15,089 nt of DNA from Lysobacterales bacterium. GTDB lineage: Bacteria; Pseudomonadota; Gammaproteobacteria; Xanthomonadales; SZUA-36. Every line of letters begins with the position of its first letter. Position 1 is the stretch's first letter. A program made the position numbers and the translations under genes. Below the pieces are notes generated by a model. The model was not told the origin of the DNA. It ran no database searches and saw only the letters and a program-made list of their open reading frames with translations. Where the stretch lies: positions 1 through 15,089 of the forward strand of contig SHZL01000031.1 of the NCBI GenBank assembly GCA_009692275.1. The letters run 5' to 3'. Shown one piece after another: positions 1-7,848 of the stretch.

Positions 1-180
1 GAATTGCTCGAACTGCAAGGCGGCATTGAGTACGAAAGCTGCTGCTGGGCAGTGCGCACGGTCGTACGCCGTTTCCTCAGGAACCGGGACGGTGACTATC
101 GCGACGGGATCTACCTCGAACTCAACCTGAAAGGCCTGGCCAGCATCGGCACGCGCGCAGAGGACCTGTTCAGCTATTGA
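1..180 (+). CDS. lptD: LPS-assembly protein LptD, C-terminal end (5' truncated by window edge)
   Basis: This is the last 59 codons of an ORF that enters from the left in frame 1 and ends at TGA 178-180. LptD is the outer-membrane beta-barrel that, with the lipoprotein LptE, inserts lipopolysaccharide into the outer leaflet. The fragment reads IEYESCCWAVR followed by NRDGDYRDGIYLELNLKGLASIG, which is the characteristic end of the family. The adjacent Cys-Cys pair (residues 14-15 of the fragment) matches the C-terminal cysteines that form disulfides with the N-terminal domain in E. coli LptD. It lies just upstream of surA, its usual neighbour; SurA is a chaperone needed for LptD folding. The 148 bases between the two genes (181-328) hold no other gene and no clear terminator. 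Confidence 0.95.
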   Translation, partial: ELLELQGGIEYESCCWAVRTVVRRFLRNRDGDYRDGIYLELNLKGLASIGTRAEDLFSY

Positions 181-328
181 TCGACCTGGGGTCAACCAGC
201 CGGACCGTCGTCCTTTCCTGCCTGCCGCTTTTTTCATCTGCGGGATTGCCGCTGAACGTGTAAAATGGGAACTTGCCTCGTGGCACTGCGTTCCATACTG
301 CAGCAAGATCAATTCGGAGAACTCCCTG

Positions 329-1678
329 ATGTACCCAGCACTTGTGACCTGGACAACCCGCAATACCTGCATGGCGCTAACTGCGTTGCTGTTAGCTCTG
401 CCCGCGGTGTCGATGGCACAAAGTGGCAGTTCCTTCCCCACTTCTTCCGCCAGGGAAATTGATGCCATCGTTGCCCTGGTTGATGACGACGTAATCCTGC
501 GCAGTGAGTTAGACCTTGCTGTTGCGGGCATTGTCGAACGTATCAAGGCCAGCGGTGACAGCATGCCACCGCAAAACCTGCTCGAGAGCCAGGTGCTGGA
601 GCGCCTGATTATTCGCGAATTGCAGGTGCAAAAAGCACTGCAGACCGGTATTCGGGTGAGCGATGCAGACGTGGACCAGGCTCTGACCAGCATGGCCCAA
701 CAGAACAAGATGACCGTGCAGCAGATGCGCGAAGTGATCGAAAAAGACGGCGAGGACTTCGCTGAGTTTCGCCGCAATATCAGCGAAGAAATACTCACTG
801 AGCGACTACGCCAGCGCATCGTCAATGGCATGGCGCCAATATCGGACACTGAAGTGGACATCATGCTGGCCTCGGAAGACCTGAGCGGCGGTGAATACAA
901 TATTTCCCACATACTCATTGCCGTGCCTGAAGGCTCCACGCCCCAGCAGATCAAGGATACACAGGCAGAAGCAGACGATGTCTATGAGCGGCTGGTAAAC
1001 GGCCTGGAATTTGCCTCGGCCGCCATCAGCTATTCCGATGGACAGGAAGCCCTGGACGGCGGTGCGGTAGGTTGGCGCGATCTCAATAGCATCCCGGCAT
1101 TTTTTGCCGATGCCATCCGGGGCATGAAGCCTGGTCAGTTTACTAAGCCCATTCGCAGCCCTGCAGGCTTTCATATTGTCCGGGTGAATGACTACCGCGA
1201 ACAGCGGCAGGTGATGGTCAAGGAATACCATGCGCGCCACATCATGGTTGTGCCCAATGACCTGGTTACGCCGCGCGCAGCCATGGACCTGATAACCGAT
1301 CTGAAGAAGAAACTGGATAAGGGCGAAGATTTCGCGATCCTGGCCAAGGAATATTCCGATGATACGGCCACGGCCAACGTGGGTGGCGACATGGGGTGGT
1401 TTCCCCCAAAGACGTACGGCGACAGGGTAGACCTCACCCTTGATGCCATGAGCGATAACCAGATCAGCGATCCGTTTCAGACCGAGGTGGGCTGGCACAT
1501 CATCCAATTGCTCGGTACAAGGGAATCGGACCGCACCGAAGAAGCCATTCGTGAAGAAGCCCGCACAAAAATCCGCCAACAAAAATCCGAGCAGGAAATT
1601 GACCGCACCCTGAGGCAGTTCCGCGACGAAGCGTTCGTGGAAATCCGCCTGCCGGGAGCTGAAAATCCTTCCGGTTAA
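329..1678 (+). CDS. surA: Periplasmic peptidyl-prolyl isomerase / outer-membrane protein chaperone SurA
   Basis: SurA is a periplasmic chaperone and prolyl isomerase that escorts unfolded beta-barrel proteins to the BAM complex. The 449-residue product is close to the family length (E. coli about 428). Residues 1-30 look like a signal peptide, with hydrophobic core MALTALLLALPAVS and probable cleavage after SMA. The SurA N-terminal core follows at about 43-170 (DAIVALVDDDVILRSELD). Two parvulin domains come next: about 190-288 (ISHILIAVPEG, then SDGQEALDGGAVGWR and GFHIVRVND) and about 300-398 (YHARHIMVVPN, then YSDDTATANVGGDMGWF and GWHIIQLLG). A final helix runs from 400 to 440. The ATG at 329 is preceded by GGAGA at 316-320 with an 8-base gap, which supports this start. 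pdxA follows after 30 bases, so co-transcription is likely. Confidence 0.97.
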   Translation: MYPALVTWTTRNTCMALTALLLALPAVSMAQSGSSFPTSSAREIDAIVALVDDDVILRSELDLAVAGIVERIKASGDSMPPQNLLESQVLERLIIRELQVQKALQTGIRVSDADVDQALTSMAQQNKMTVQQMREVIEKDGEDFAEFRRNISEEILTERLRQRIVNGMAPISDTEVDIMLASEDLSGGEYNISHILIAVPEGSTPQQIKDTQAEADDVYERLVNGLEFASAAISYSDGQEALDGGAVGWRDLNSIPAFFADAIRGMKPGQFTKPIRSPAGFHIVRVNDYREQRQVMVKEYHARHIMVVPNDLVTPRAAMDLITDLKKKLDKGEDFAILAKEYSDDTATANVGGDMGWFPPKTYGDRVDLTLDAMSDNQISDPFQTEVGWHIIQLLGTRESDRTEEAIREEARTKIRQQKSEQEIDRTLRQFRDEAFVEIRLPGAENPSG

Positions 1679-1708
1679 CCTGCTGCAGAAAAACTTTCCT
1701 GGAATGAG

Positions 1709-2701
1709 ATGAACCTTGCCCCAACCGTGCTTGCCATAACGCCCGGCGAGCCAGCTGGCATCGGCCCTGAAATCACAGTAAAACTGGCGCGCGAGCATCC
1801 GGAGCTGCGCCTGCTTGCAGTGGCGGACCCGGATTGTCTGCGCCGGGCGGCGGCCACGCTTGGCGTGCAGGACCCGGTGGTCGAATGGCACGCCGGAATG
1901 GACGTCCAGCCTGGCGTCCTCGCCTGTCTGCCCGTGCGCATGGAATGCGCGGAACGGCCGGGGCTGCCCGACCCGCGTAATGCAGCCTATGTCCTTGACA
2001 CATTGCGCCAGGCGGTAGGCCTGATCAGCGAAGGCATCGCAGCGGCGCTGGTGACCGGTCCGGTGCACAAGTCGGTCATCAACGATGCAGGCTTCGGCTT
2101 CAGTGGCCATACGGAATTCCTTGCCGCGCTGGCAGGCTGCAAACAGGTGGTGATGATGCTGGCCGCGCCCGGTCTTCGTGTTGCCCTGGTCACCACCCAC
2201 CTCCCGTTGCGCCAGGTTCCTGACGCCATTACCCGGGAGAAAGTGGAGGCCGTGATCCGGATCACGGCGCGGGAACTGCAGGAGCGATTCGGCATTGCTG
2301 AACCCCGCCTGCAAGTCCTGGGTCTGAATCCGCATGCGGGTGAGGATGGACACCTGGGTAGTGAAGATGAGGCAATCATCCGGCCCGCCATCGAAAACTG
2401 CCGTTCCGGGACCGTCACCATCGATGGTCCCGTTCCCGCTGATACCGCGTTTAACCCCTCACGACTGGGGGCCTGCGACGCAGTGATCGCGATGTACCAT
2501 GACCAGGGCTTGCCGGTCCTCAAACATTTTGGCTTCGGCCGTTCGGTAAACATCACGCTTGGCCTGCCGTTTATTCGCACTTCAGTAGATCACGGCACAG
2601 CCCTGGACATTGCCGGGCGCGGGTTGGCCGAAGCCGGTAGTTTTTTCCATGCAGCCAGGATGGCTGCCGAACTGGCGACCGGGCGCAGCAGCGCTCCTTA
2701 G
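1709..2701 (+). CDS. pdxA: 4-hydroxythreonine-4-phosphate dehydrogenase PdxA (pyridoxal phosphate synthesis)
   Basis: PdxA oxidises 4-phosphohydroxy-L-threonine with NAD in the deoxyxylulose-5-phosphate-dependent route to vitamin B6; PdxJ uses the product. The 330-residue protein has the usual length and signatures: ITPGEPAGIGPEI at 10-22, GHTEFLA at 133-139, TTHLPLR at 162-168, NPHAGEDG at 207-214, MYHDQGLPVLKH at 262-273 and RTSVDHGTALDIAG at 290-303. His164, His209 and His264 match the three metal-binding histidines of the family. The ATG at 1709 puts the conserved N-terminus in the expected place; the ribosome-binding site is weak (GGAATGAG directly upstream). It stops three bases before rsmA begins, so the two are probably translated from one message. 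Confidence 0.97.
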   Translation: MNLAPTVLAITPGEPAGIGPEITVKLAREHPELRLLAVADPDCLRRAAATLGVQDPVVEWHAGMDVQPGVLACLPVRMECAERPGLPDPRNAAYVLDTLRQAVGLISEGIAAALVTGPVHKSVINDAGFGFSGHTEFLAALAGCKQVVMMLAAPGLRVALVTTHLPLRQVPDAITREKVEAVIRITARELQERFGIAEPRLQVLGLNPHAGEDGHLGSEDEAIIRPAIENCRSGTVTIDGPVPADTAFNPSRLGACDAVIAMYHDQGLPVLKHFGFGRSVNITLGLPFIRTSVDHGTALDIAGRGLAEAGSFFHAARMAAELATGRSSAP

Positions 2702-2704
2702 CTC

Positions 2705-3478
2705 ATGCATCACCAGGCCAGGAAACGATTCAGTCAGAATTTTCTGCGTGACCCGCGAATTATCGAACGCATCATCCAGGCTATTGACCCCCGCCCCGGT
2801 GAAATAACCGTGGAGATTGGCCCGGGACGAGGCGCCTTGACGCGACCTTTGCTGGCCTCCGGCGCAGACTTGCACATGCTTGAAATTGACCGCGACCTTG
2901 CTGCCCGGTTGCAACTGGAGTTCGGGCAGTGTGCCAATGCTCACCTGCATGTAGGTGACGCGCTGGACATGGATTTTTCCGCCATTGCAAACGGTCAGAA
3001 ATTCCGCCTCGTGGGTAACCTGCCTTACAACATATCTACTCCCATCCTGTTTCACGTTTTGCAATGGAGCAGTCTCGTGGTTGACATGTACTTCATGTTG
3101 CAGCGGGAAGTGGTTGAACGCATGGCGGCAACGCCAGGCAACAAGGCCTGGGGACGGCTGTCGATCATGTGTCAGTACCATTGCAGTGTTACGCAGTTGT
3201 TCACTGTGCCGCCGGAAGCTTTTTCTCCAGCCCCGAAGGTCCAGTCCAGCTTTGTGCGGCTTATGCCGCATACGCACCTGCCAGTGCAGATAAAATCCAT
3301 GGAGTCTTTTCGCAAACTTGTTGGCCAATCATTTACCATGCGACGCAAGACCTTGCGTAACTGCATGCGGGGACTGCTGGAAACGGGACAAATCGAATCC
3401 GCCGGAATTGATCCCGGCCTGCGGCCGGAATCGCTGGGCCTGGAGCAGTTTGCCGCTCTGGCCAACCTGATGGATTAA
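2705..3478 (+). CDS. rsmA: 16S rRNA (adenine1518-N6/adenine1519-N6)-dimethyltransferase RsmA (KsgA)
   Basis: RsmA dimethylates two adjacent adenosines in the terminal hairpin of 16S rRNA using S-adenosylmethionine, late in 30S assembly. The 257-residue product has the N-terminal RKRFSQNFL signature (6-14), the SAM-binding motif VEIGPGRGALT (36-46), the acidic ribose-binding motif EIDRDLA (60-66), GDALDMDF (84-91) and the catalytic NLPYNIS motif (105-111). The C-terminal helical part contains PPEAFSPAPKVQSSFVRL (169-186) and SFTMRRKTLRN (209-219), both standard. The start ATG lies 3 bases after the pdxA stop; with almost no intergenic space, translational coupling is likely. apaG follows after 39 bases. 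Confidence 0.97.
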   Translation: MHHQARKRFSQNFLRDPRIIERIIQAIDPRPGEITVEIGPGRGALTRPLLASGADLHMLEIDRDLAARLQLEFGQCANAHLHVGDALDMDFSAIANGQKFRLVGNLPYNISTPILFHVLQWSSLVVDMYFMLQREVVERMAATPGNKAWGRLSIMCQYHCSVTQLFTVPPEAFSPAPKVQSSFVRLMPHTHLPVQIKSMESFRKLVGQSFTMRRKTLRNCMRGLLETGQIESAGIDPGLRPESLGLEQFAALANLMD

Positions 3479-3517
3479 ACTGGAGGTCAGCCAAGAATTG
3501 GTCATGCTGATGCGTAC

Positions 3518-3886
3518 ATGAAAAACCTGCTGCACAAGATCGTTATTTCACCGCAACCTGCTTATCTGGGCCGGCAGCGTGAACAGCATGCGTTCGCGTA
3601 TGAAATCACCATCACCAATCATGCGGACCAGGCGGTCAGGTTGCTCAACCGGCACTGGATTATCACCCATGGCGATGGCCAGATCGAACAGGTACAAGGT
3701 GAAGGGGTGGTAGGACAAACGCCGCGGCTGCAGCCTGGCGAGTCATTTACCTACTCCAGCGGTGCGGTTATCCCGACCCGCACCGGCTCAATGTCCGGCA
3801 GTTACGAGTTCTCCACGGATGCGGGTGAGCGGTTCCGTGTTCCGATTCCCGAGTTTGTGCTGGCAGCACCGGAATCCCTGCATTAG
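3518..3886 (+). CDS. apaG: ApaG protein (DUF525 / ApaG domain)
   Basis: ApaG is a small fibronectin-type-III-like beta-sandwich protein, historically linked to divalent cation homeostasis; its exact biochemical role is unsettled. The 122-residue product matches the family along its whole length: FAYEITITNHADQAVRLLNR (27-46), HWIITHGDG, VQGEGVVGQTPRLQPGESF and YSSGAVIPTRTGSMSGSYEF. Two nearer-upstream ATGs (3504 and 3510) are in another frame and hit a TGA at once, so 3518 is the only credible ATG. No good ribosome-binding site sits directly before it; GGAGG at 3482-3486 is too far. It is the last gene of the lptD-surA-pdxA-rsmA-apaG run. Its stop TAG (3884-3886) directly abuts the stop of the opposing gene. 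Confidence 0.95.
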   Translation: MKNLLHKIVISPQPAYLGRQREQHAFAYEITITNHADQAVRLLNRHWIITHGDGQIEQVQGEGVVGQTPRLQPGESFTYSSGAVIPTRTGSMSGSYEFSTDAGERFRVPIPEFVLAAPESLH

Positions 3887-5482
3887 CTAGCTTGTTGCTT
3901 TGGGGTTGCTGAATGCAGCTGCGAGTTCTTCGAGGTGGGTGGCATAGCGCCGCCAATGCCCGATACCTTTCGCGTGGATTTTCTGCCGCACCTGCAGGCT
4001 GCTGGGCGTGTGAACTGCACGCGCGGCGGCATGGGGTTCAAGGCAGGCAGCTTCGAACGGTAAGTCCAGGAACTCCAGCAGTTTCCCCGTTTCCCGTTCC
4101 GGCTTGGTCACCAGCAGTTCGTAATCCACGCTCAACACCCGGTCCGGCAGCCTGTGCTGCCAGTAGGCCATGTGCCGCTGCTGGTCTTGCCAATAGGCTG
4201 CAAGGTCCTGGAAATCATTGGCAAATCCTGCTCCACCAATGAACAGCTGGCGGTAACAACTCCAGCACACATCCATGGCATCCCGCCGCACATGGATTAC
4301 CAGCGCATCGGGCAGCATGGCAAGTATGGCGCCCACATGGGAAATATTGCCGGGCAGCTTGTCGGTAAATACAGCCGTGTCGCGATACCAGGGCCGGCAC
4401 AAATCAAGATATTCAGCGCCCAGGCGCTGCCAGCCGCGCACATCCAGCGCAGCAGACCAACTCACCATGCTGGATTGCATGCGCCTGGACTGGTCTGCCA
4501 GCACCCTGGGGACAACAGGTAATTCGCTGGCCGCCGTTACGCCACTGTGTGCCGCCAGGATTTGCTCCGTAAGAGTTGAACCTGAACGTGGCAGGCTGAC
4601 CAGGAAGACCGGTCTTGGGCCACTCCAGCCTGCCGGGCGCGGGGCAATTTCCACGTGTTCCATTGCCCCCCGGATATTTTCCAGCCAACGACTGAATTCC
4701 TCACGATCCCAGGGCTCGAGCTGCCGCTTCAACTGGTTGCCTTTGCGGTAATGCGCGAATGCCAGCTCAATCTGATCGCGCTGGTCCAACTCTGTGGCCA
4801 GTGCAAACTCAAAAAACACGTTTTGGGCGGTGTCATTGCTGTCTTGCGCGCTTTGTTGCAGTTGCTCAAATTCGCCATCCGTGAAGGCTGACGATTTGAG
4901 ATTGGACAGGGACCACCAGGCAGTGCCGTCTCCCTGCTGCACCGCCATGGCCTGGCGATAGCAGCTTGCTGCGTCTGCTTCATTTCCAAGCGCCTTGTGC
5001 ACATCCCCCAGTACCAGCAAGGCGGCATAGTGCTGCGGGTACCAGGCAAGGGTCTGCCGCAAGGGAGCGAGCGCTTCCAGCGCAAAGCCGCCAAGCTTGC
5101 ACGCCCTGCCCAGGTTGAAGTTAAAGGTTGCGGCATCCCTGGCCGCGGAGTCCCCGGAGGTCGCAGCGAGGCAAGTCTGCAGCACCTCCAGTGCTTCCTC
5201 ATTCCTGCCAAGCTTCAGCAGTACGTTGGCTTGATCACTCGCCGCGTTCATCGAGCCGGGTGTCAATGCAACTACCTTTTGCAGCACGCCTGCGGCTTCG
5301 GCATCCCGTCCCGTGCGGGCAAGCACAACACCATACCGGTGCAGCACATCAGTGCGCCCGGGGTGAGCGCGAACAAGCCGGGTCATCAACTCCAGCGCGG
5401 ACTCACCGTCACCGGCTCCCAGCATTGCCATTGCAGAGTGCAACTGCACCCTGATCTCCTGGTCACCTGAAGGTGTGCTCAC
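3887..5482 (-). CDS. TPR-repeat sulfotransferase family protein
   Basis: The 531-residue protein has two parts. Residues about 10-200 are tetratricopeptide repeats (for example NEEALEVLQTCL, ALAPLRQTLAWYPQHYAALLVLGDVHKALGN in pieces, then ADAASCYRQAMA). Residues about 288-530 form a sulfotransferase domain. The PAPS 5'-phosphosulfate loop is SLPRSGSTLTEQIL (296-309). The 3'-phosphate-binding segment is IHVRRDAMDVCWSCY (396-410). TDKLPGN (373-379), SVDYELLVTKPE (451-462) and SSLQVRQKIHAKGIGHWRRY (494-513) are typical of this bacterial subfamily. It would transfer sulfuryl groups from PAPS; the acceptor cannot be inferred. The start codon is GTG (5482-5480), supported by AGGGGAA about six bases upstream. 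It lies on the opposite strand between apaG and apaH, which are usually adjacent. No signal peptide is seen, so a cytoplasmic location is likely. Confidence 0.9.
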   Translation of the reverse strand: MSTPSGDQEIRVQLHSAMAMLGAGDGESALELMTRLVRAHPGRTDVLHRYGVVLARTGRDAEAAGVLQKVVALTPGSMNAASDQANVLLKLGRNEEALEVLQTCLAATSGDSAARDAATFNFNLGRACKLGGFALEALAPLRQTLAWYPQHYAALLVLGDVHKALGNEADAASCYRQAMAVQQGDGTAWWSLSNLKSSAFTDGEFEQLQQSAQDSNDTAQNVFFEFALATELDQRDQIELAFAHYRKGNQLKRQLEPWDREEFSRWLENIRGAMEHVEIAPRPAGWSGPRPVFLVSLPRSGSTLTEQILAAHSGVTAASELPVVPRVLADQSRRMQSSMVSWSAALDVRGWQRLGAEYLDLCRPWYRDTAVFTDKLPGNISHVGAILAMLPDALVIHVRRDAMDVCWSCYRQLFIGGAGFANDFQDLAAYWQDQQRHMAYWQHRLPDRVLSVDYELLVTKPERETGKLLEFLDLPFEAACLEPHAAARAVHTPSSLQVRQKIHAKGIGHWRRYATHLEELAAAFSNPKATS

Positions 5483-5549
5483 CGACGTTCCCCTGATCCA
5501 ATGAGGCAGGTTATCAAATATCCGTCCCCCGCGAACGGCTTATGCCCCG

Positions 5550-5574
5550 TGGCCGGCAGCAGAATTTCCGGCCA
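5550..5574. repeat. Inverted repeat between divergent sulfotransferase and apaH genes
   Basis: TGGCCGG (5550-5556) and CCGGCCA (5568-5574) are a perfect 7-base inverted repeat with an 11-base spacer. It lies in the 190-base divergent intergenic region. It could be an operator or an RNA hairpin in the 5' leader of either gene. There is no T-run next to it that would make it an intrinsic terminator. The function is unknown; the pairing is directly visible. Confidence 0.4.
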
Positions 5575-5612
5575 GGGCGCACAGCTTGCCGGGGAAAAGA
5601 AAAGGCAATGTG

Positions 5613-5621
5613 TGGTAAATT
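5613..5621 (+). promoter_or_regulatory. Possible extended -10 promoter element for apaH
   Basis: TGGTAAATT resembles an extended -10 element (TGnTATAAT). It lies about 50 bases before the apaH start, a plausible distance. No convincing -35 hexamer sits 16-18 bases upstream. apaH needs its own promoter here because the opposing sulfotransferase gene separates it from apaG. This is a weak prediction. Confidence 0.25.
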
Positions 5622-5672
5622 CCCCTCCTCGCGGACAATGCCCGACATAACCCGAATATACGGCGAAGAACC

Positions 5673-6488
5673 ATGGCCACGTACCTGATCGGAGACATTC
5701 AAGGATGCTACGACTCTCTGCATCGCTTGCTGGATAAGATTCAGTTCGACTCCGCAGCAGACCATTTGTGGTGCTGTGGTGATGCCGTGAACCGGGGTGG
5801 CCAATCCCTGGAAGTTCTGCGACTGCTCCACAGCCTGCGCAGACGCCTGGTCTTCACCCTGGGCAACCACGATCTTTACCTGCTGGCGGACAACGCCGGG
5901 AATCCCGATGGTACTACATGGAACAGGGAATTCCGCGCCATACTGTGTGCCCATGACAGGGAAGAGTTGCTCTCCTGGCTACAGCACCAGCCGCTGGCTT
6001 TCAGCTCTCCGGACCATAACATGCTGATGGTGCATGCCGGGGTTGTTCCGCAATGGACCCCGGAGCAAACCCTTGCTTATGCAGCGGAAGTGGAGGACGT
6101 CCTGCGCTCTGACAAGGCCACAAATTTCCTCTTGCGCATGAACACGGGCAGGCTCCGGCTATGGAAAGACGAGCGCACCGGCAGCAAGCGGCTGCGGATG
6201 ATTGCCGCCATCCTCACCCAGTTACGTTTCTGTGATGTCAACGGCAAAGCCTTGTGGAGCGCCAGCGGCCCGCCGGGTTCCCAGCCGGAGAAATACCTGC
6301 CGTGGTTCAAACACACGCATCGTGCTACACGGAATGTGCGCATGGTTTTCGGCCACTGGGCTGCGCTGGGTCTGCGCATCAAGAAACGCTACATTGCGCT
6401 GGATTCGGGATGTGTCTGGGGAGGAAGGCTCAGCGCTTTCAGGCTGGATGACGAGCACCTGATCCAGGTGCCCGGTCACTTTCGTTAA
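5673..6488 (+). CDS. apaH: Symmetrical bis(5'-nucleosyl)-tetraphosphatase ApaH
   Basis: ApaH hydrolyses Ap4A symmetrically to two ADP and removes NpN caps from RNA. It is a PPP-type metallophosphatase. The 271-residue product has the metal-site motifs in order: GDIQGCYD (7-14), GDAVNRGGQSLEVL (36-49), GNHDLYLLA (64-72), MVHAGVVPQW (119-128) and FGHWAALGL (226-234), then LDSGCVWGGRLSAFRLDDE near the C-terminus. GDAVNRG differs slightly from the more usual GDLVxRG but keeps the Asp and Asn/Arg positions. The ATG at 5673 has a purine-rich stretch, GAAGAA (5665-5670), just upstream. Its last 50 bases overlap the 3' end of folA on the other strand. Confidence 0.96.
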   Translation: MATYLIGDIQGCYDSLHRLLDKIQFDSAADHLWCCGDAVNRGGQSLEVLRLLHSLRRRLVFTLGNHDLYLLADNAGNPDGTTWNREFRAILCAHDREELLSWLQHQPLAFSSPDHNMLMVHAGVVPQWTPEQTLAYAAEVEDVLRSDKATNFLLRMNTGRLRLWKDERTGSKRLRMIAAILTQLRFCDVNGKALWSASGPPGSQPEKYLPWFKHTHRATRNVRMVFGHWAALGLRIKKRYIALDSGCVWGGRLSAFRLDDEHLIQVPGHFR

Positions 6489-7005
6489 GAACGGCAGCTT
6501 GCCCCGGACTGGTCCTCACCCATTCCTGTACCTGGTAGGAAAAAGGGTTCTTTGCATCGGCTGAAACAGTCCGTTGATTAACCAGGCTCCACATTGAGCG
6601 ATCCCATTGCGGAAACCAGGTATCGCCCTCCGGTGCGCAATCCACTATGGTTAGCATCATGCCTTGCGCCAATGGCAGGGCCTGGCGGTAAAGTTCACCG
6701 CCACCAATTACCATCACCTCAGTGCTGGTGGCAATGGCAATCGCTGATGACAGTGAACCGGCCACCTGGCAACCTTCTGCCAGGTAGTTGTTGCAGCGCG
6801 TGACCACGATGTTCTGCCTTCCAGGCAAGGACCTGCCAATGGACTCCCATGTCTTGCGGCCCATGACAATGGCCTTGCCCATCGTGGTTTCCCTGAAATG
6901 CTGCAACTCTCCCGGCAAATGCCAGGGTATGCGGCCATTCACTCCTATGGCCCCGTTGCTGGCAATGGCAGCGATCAAAGTGATGGATTTCTGCGTACCT
7001 TGCAT
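6439..7005 (-). CDS. folA: Dihydrofolate reductase FolA with C-terminal extension
   Basis: The product reduces dihydrofolate to tetrahydrofolate with NADPH, regenerating the cofactor oxidised by ThyA, which is encoded just upstream. The 188-residue protein shows ITLIAAIASNGAIGVNGRIPWHLP (8-31, in pieces), the substrate-binding ELQHFRETT (33-41; the acidic residue is Glu rather than the Asp of E. coli), IVMGRKTWESIGRSLPGRQNIVVTR (46-70, in pieces) and VIGGGELYRQALP (99-111). The family normally ends near Gln160-Arg164. Here about 24 further residues follow, rich in small and charged residues and of no recognised type, and these are encoded across the apaH stop. The start ATG is 9 bases after the thyA stop. 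It is the last gene of the five-gene minus-strand cluster. Confidence 0.95.
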   Translation of the reverse strand: MQGTQKSITLIAAIASNGAIGVNGRIPWHLPGELQHFRETTMGKAIVMGRKTWESIGRSLPGRQNIVVTRCNNYLAEGCQVAGSLSSAIAIATSTEVMVIGGGELYRQALPLAQGMMLTIVDCAPEGDTWFPQWDRSMWSLVNQRTVSADAKNPFSYQVQEWVRTSPGQAAVLNESDRAPGSGARHPA

Positions 7006-7014
7006 CTCGGCCGG

Positions 7015-7848
7015 TTAAACCGAAATCGGAGCCGCAATGCCCGGGTGGCACTGGTAATCCCTGAGTTCGAAGTCTTCAAAGGTGAATTCGAACAGGTCGC
7101 GCCTCTGCGCATTCAGGTGCATGCGCGGCAGAGGAAAAGGCTCCCGCGAAAGCTGCAGATTCACCTGCTCCAGGTGATTCAGGTAAATATGCGCATCACC
7201 AAGGGTGAGGATGAAATCACCGGGTTCGAGATCTGTCACCTGGGCAATCATGTGTGTCAGCAGTGCGTACGAGGCAATGTTGAACGGTACACCGAGGAAA
7301 ACATCAGCACTGCGTTGATACAGTTGACAGCTTAGCCGGCCATCGGCCACATGGAACTGGAACAGCGCGTGGCACGGTGGAAGGGCCTGTAACCCTTCTC
7401 GTGCGTTTTCCCTCGGGCTGCGTGACTCATCCGGCAACAACCCCGGATTCCAGGCTGAAATGATGTGCCGGCGCGAATGCGGCTTTTCCCTGATGTTTTG
7501 CAGCAACTGCGCCATCTGGTCGATATGCCGACCATCCACTGTTACCCAGTTGCGCCATTGCGCACCATACACCGGCCCAAGCTCACCGTCATCGTTGGCC
7601 CACTCGTCCCAAATCGTCACTCCATGCTCTTTCAGATAGGCAATATTTGTATCGCCGCGCAAGAACCACAACAGCTCATGGATGATAGAACGCAGGTGAA
7701 GTTTCTTGGTGGTGACGGCAGGAAAGCCCTCAGCCAGGTTGAAGCGCATCTGGTAACCGAACAGGCTGATCGTGCCGGTTCCGGTGCGGTCTGATTTGCG
7801 GCTGCCTTGGTCGAGAATGTCCTGCAGCAATTGCAGATAAATTTTCAT
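7015..7848 (-). CDS. thyA: Thymidylate synthase ThyA
   Basis: ThyA methylates dUMP to dTMP using methylenetetrahydrofolate and releases dihydrofolate for FolA. The product from the chosen start is 277 residues. RTGTGT (21-26) binds phosphate, the catalytic Cys159 sits in LPPCHALFQF, and QRSADVFLGVPFNIASYA (178-195) and GDAHIYLNHLEQV (217-229) are conserved. ISAWNPGLLPDES...EGLQALPPCH contains about 13 more residues between the SAWN motif and the catalytic Cys than the 264-residue E. coli enzyme, an insertion I believe is seen in a subset of ThyA proteins. The open frame continues 32 codons further upstream, but that part lies inside lgt and is unlike ThyA. ATG 7848 overlaps the lgt stop as ATGA, so coupling is likely. 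Confidence 0.97.
   Translation of the reverse strand: MKIYLQLLQDILDQGSRKSDRTGTGTISLFGYQMRFNLAEGFPAVTTKKLHLRSIIHELLWFLRGDTNIAYLKEHGVTIWDEWANDDGELGPVYGAQWRNWVTVDGRHIDQMAQLLQNIREKPHSRRHIISAWNPGLLPDESRSPRENAREGLQALPPCHALFQFHVADGRLSCQLYQRSADVFLGVPFNIASYALLTHMIAQVTDLEPGDFILTLGDAHIYLNHLEQVNLQLSREPFPLPRMHLNAQRRDLFEFTFEDFELRDYQCHPGIAAPISV

Noticed and set aside
246..266. Promoter before surA formed by TTGCCG and TAAAAT
   Set aside because: The spacer is only 9 bases, and surA may be read through from lptD. No better -35 hexamer is present.
806..2353. A 515-codon open frame on the minus strand opposite surA and pdxA
   Set aside because: Both genes on the + strand have full family signatures over the same stretch. 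The minus-strand frame has no recognisable motifs and is a shadow caused by codon bias.
2582..3328. A 248-codon minus-strand frame opposite rsmA
   Set aside because: It is the mirror of a well-supported rsmA coding frame and shows no protein family features.
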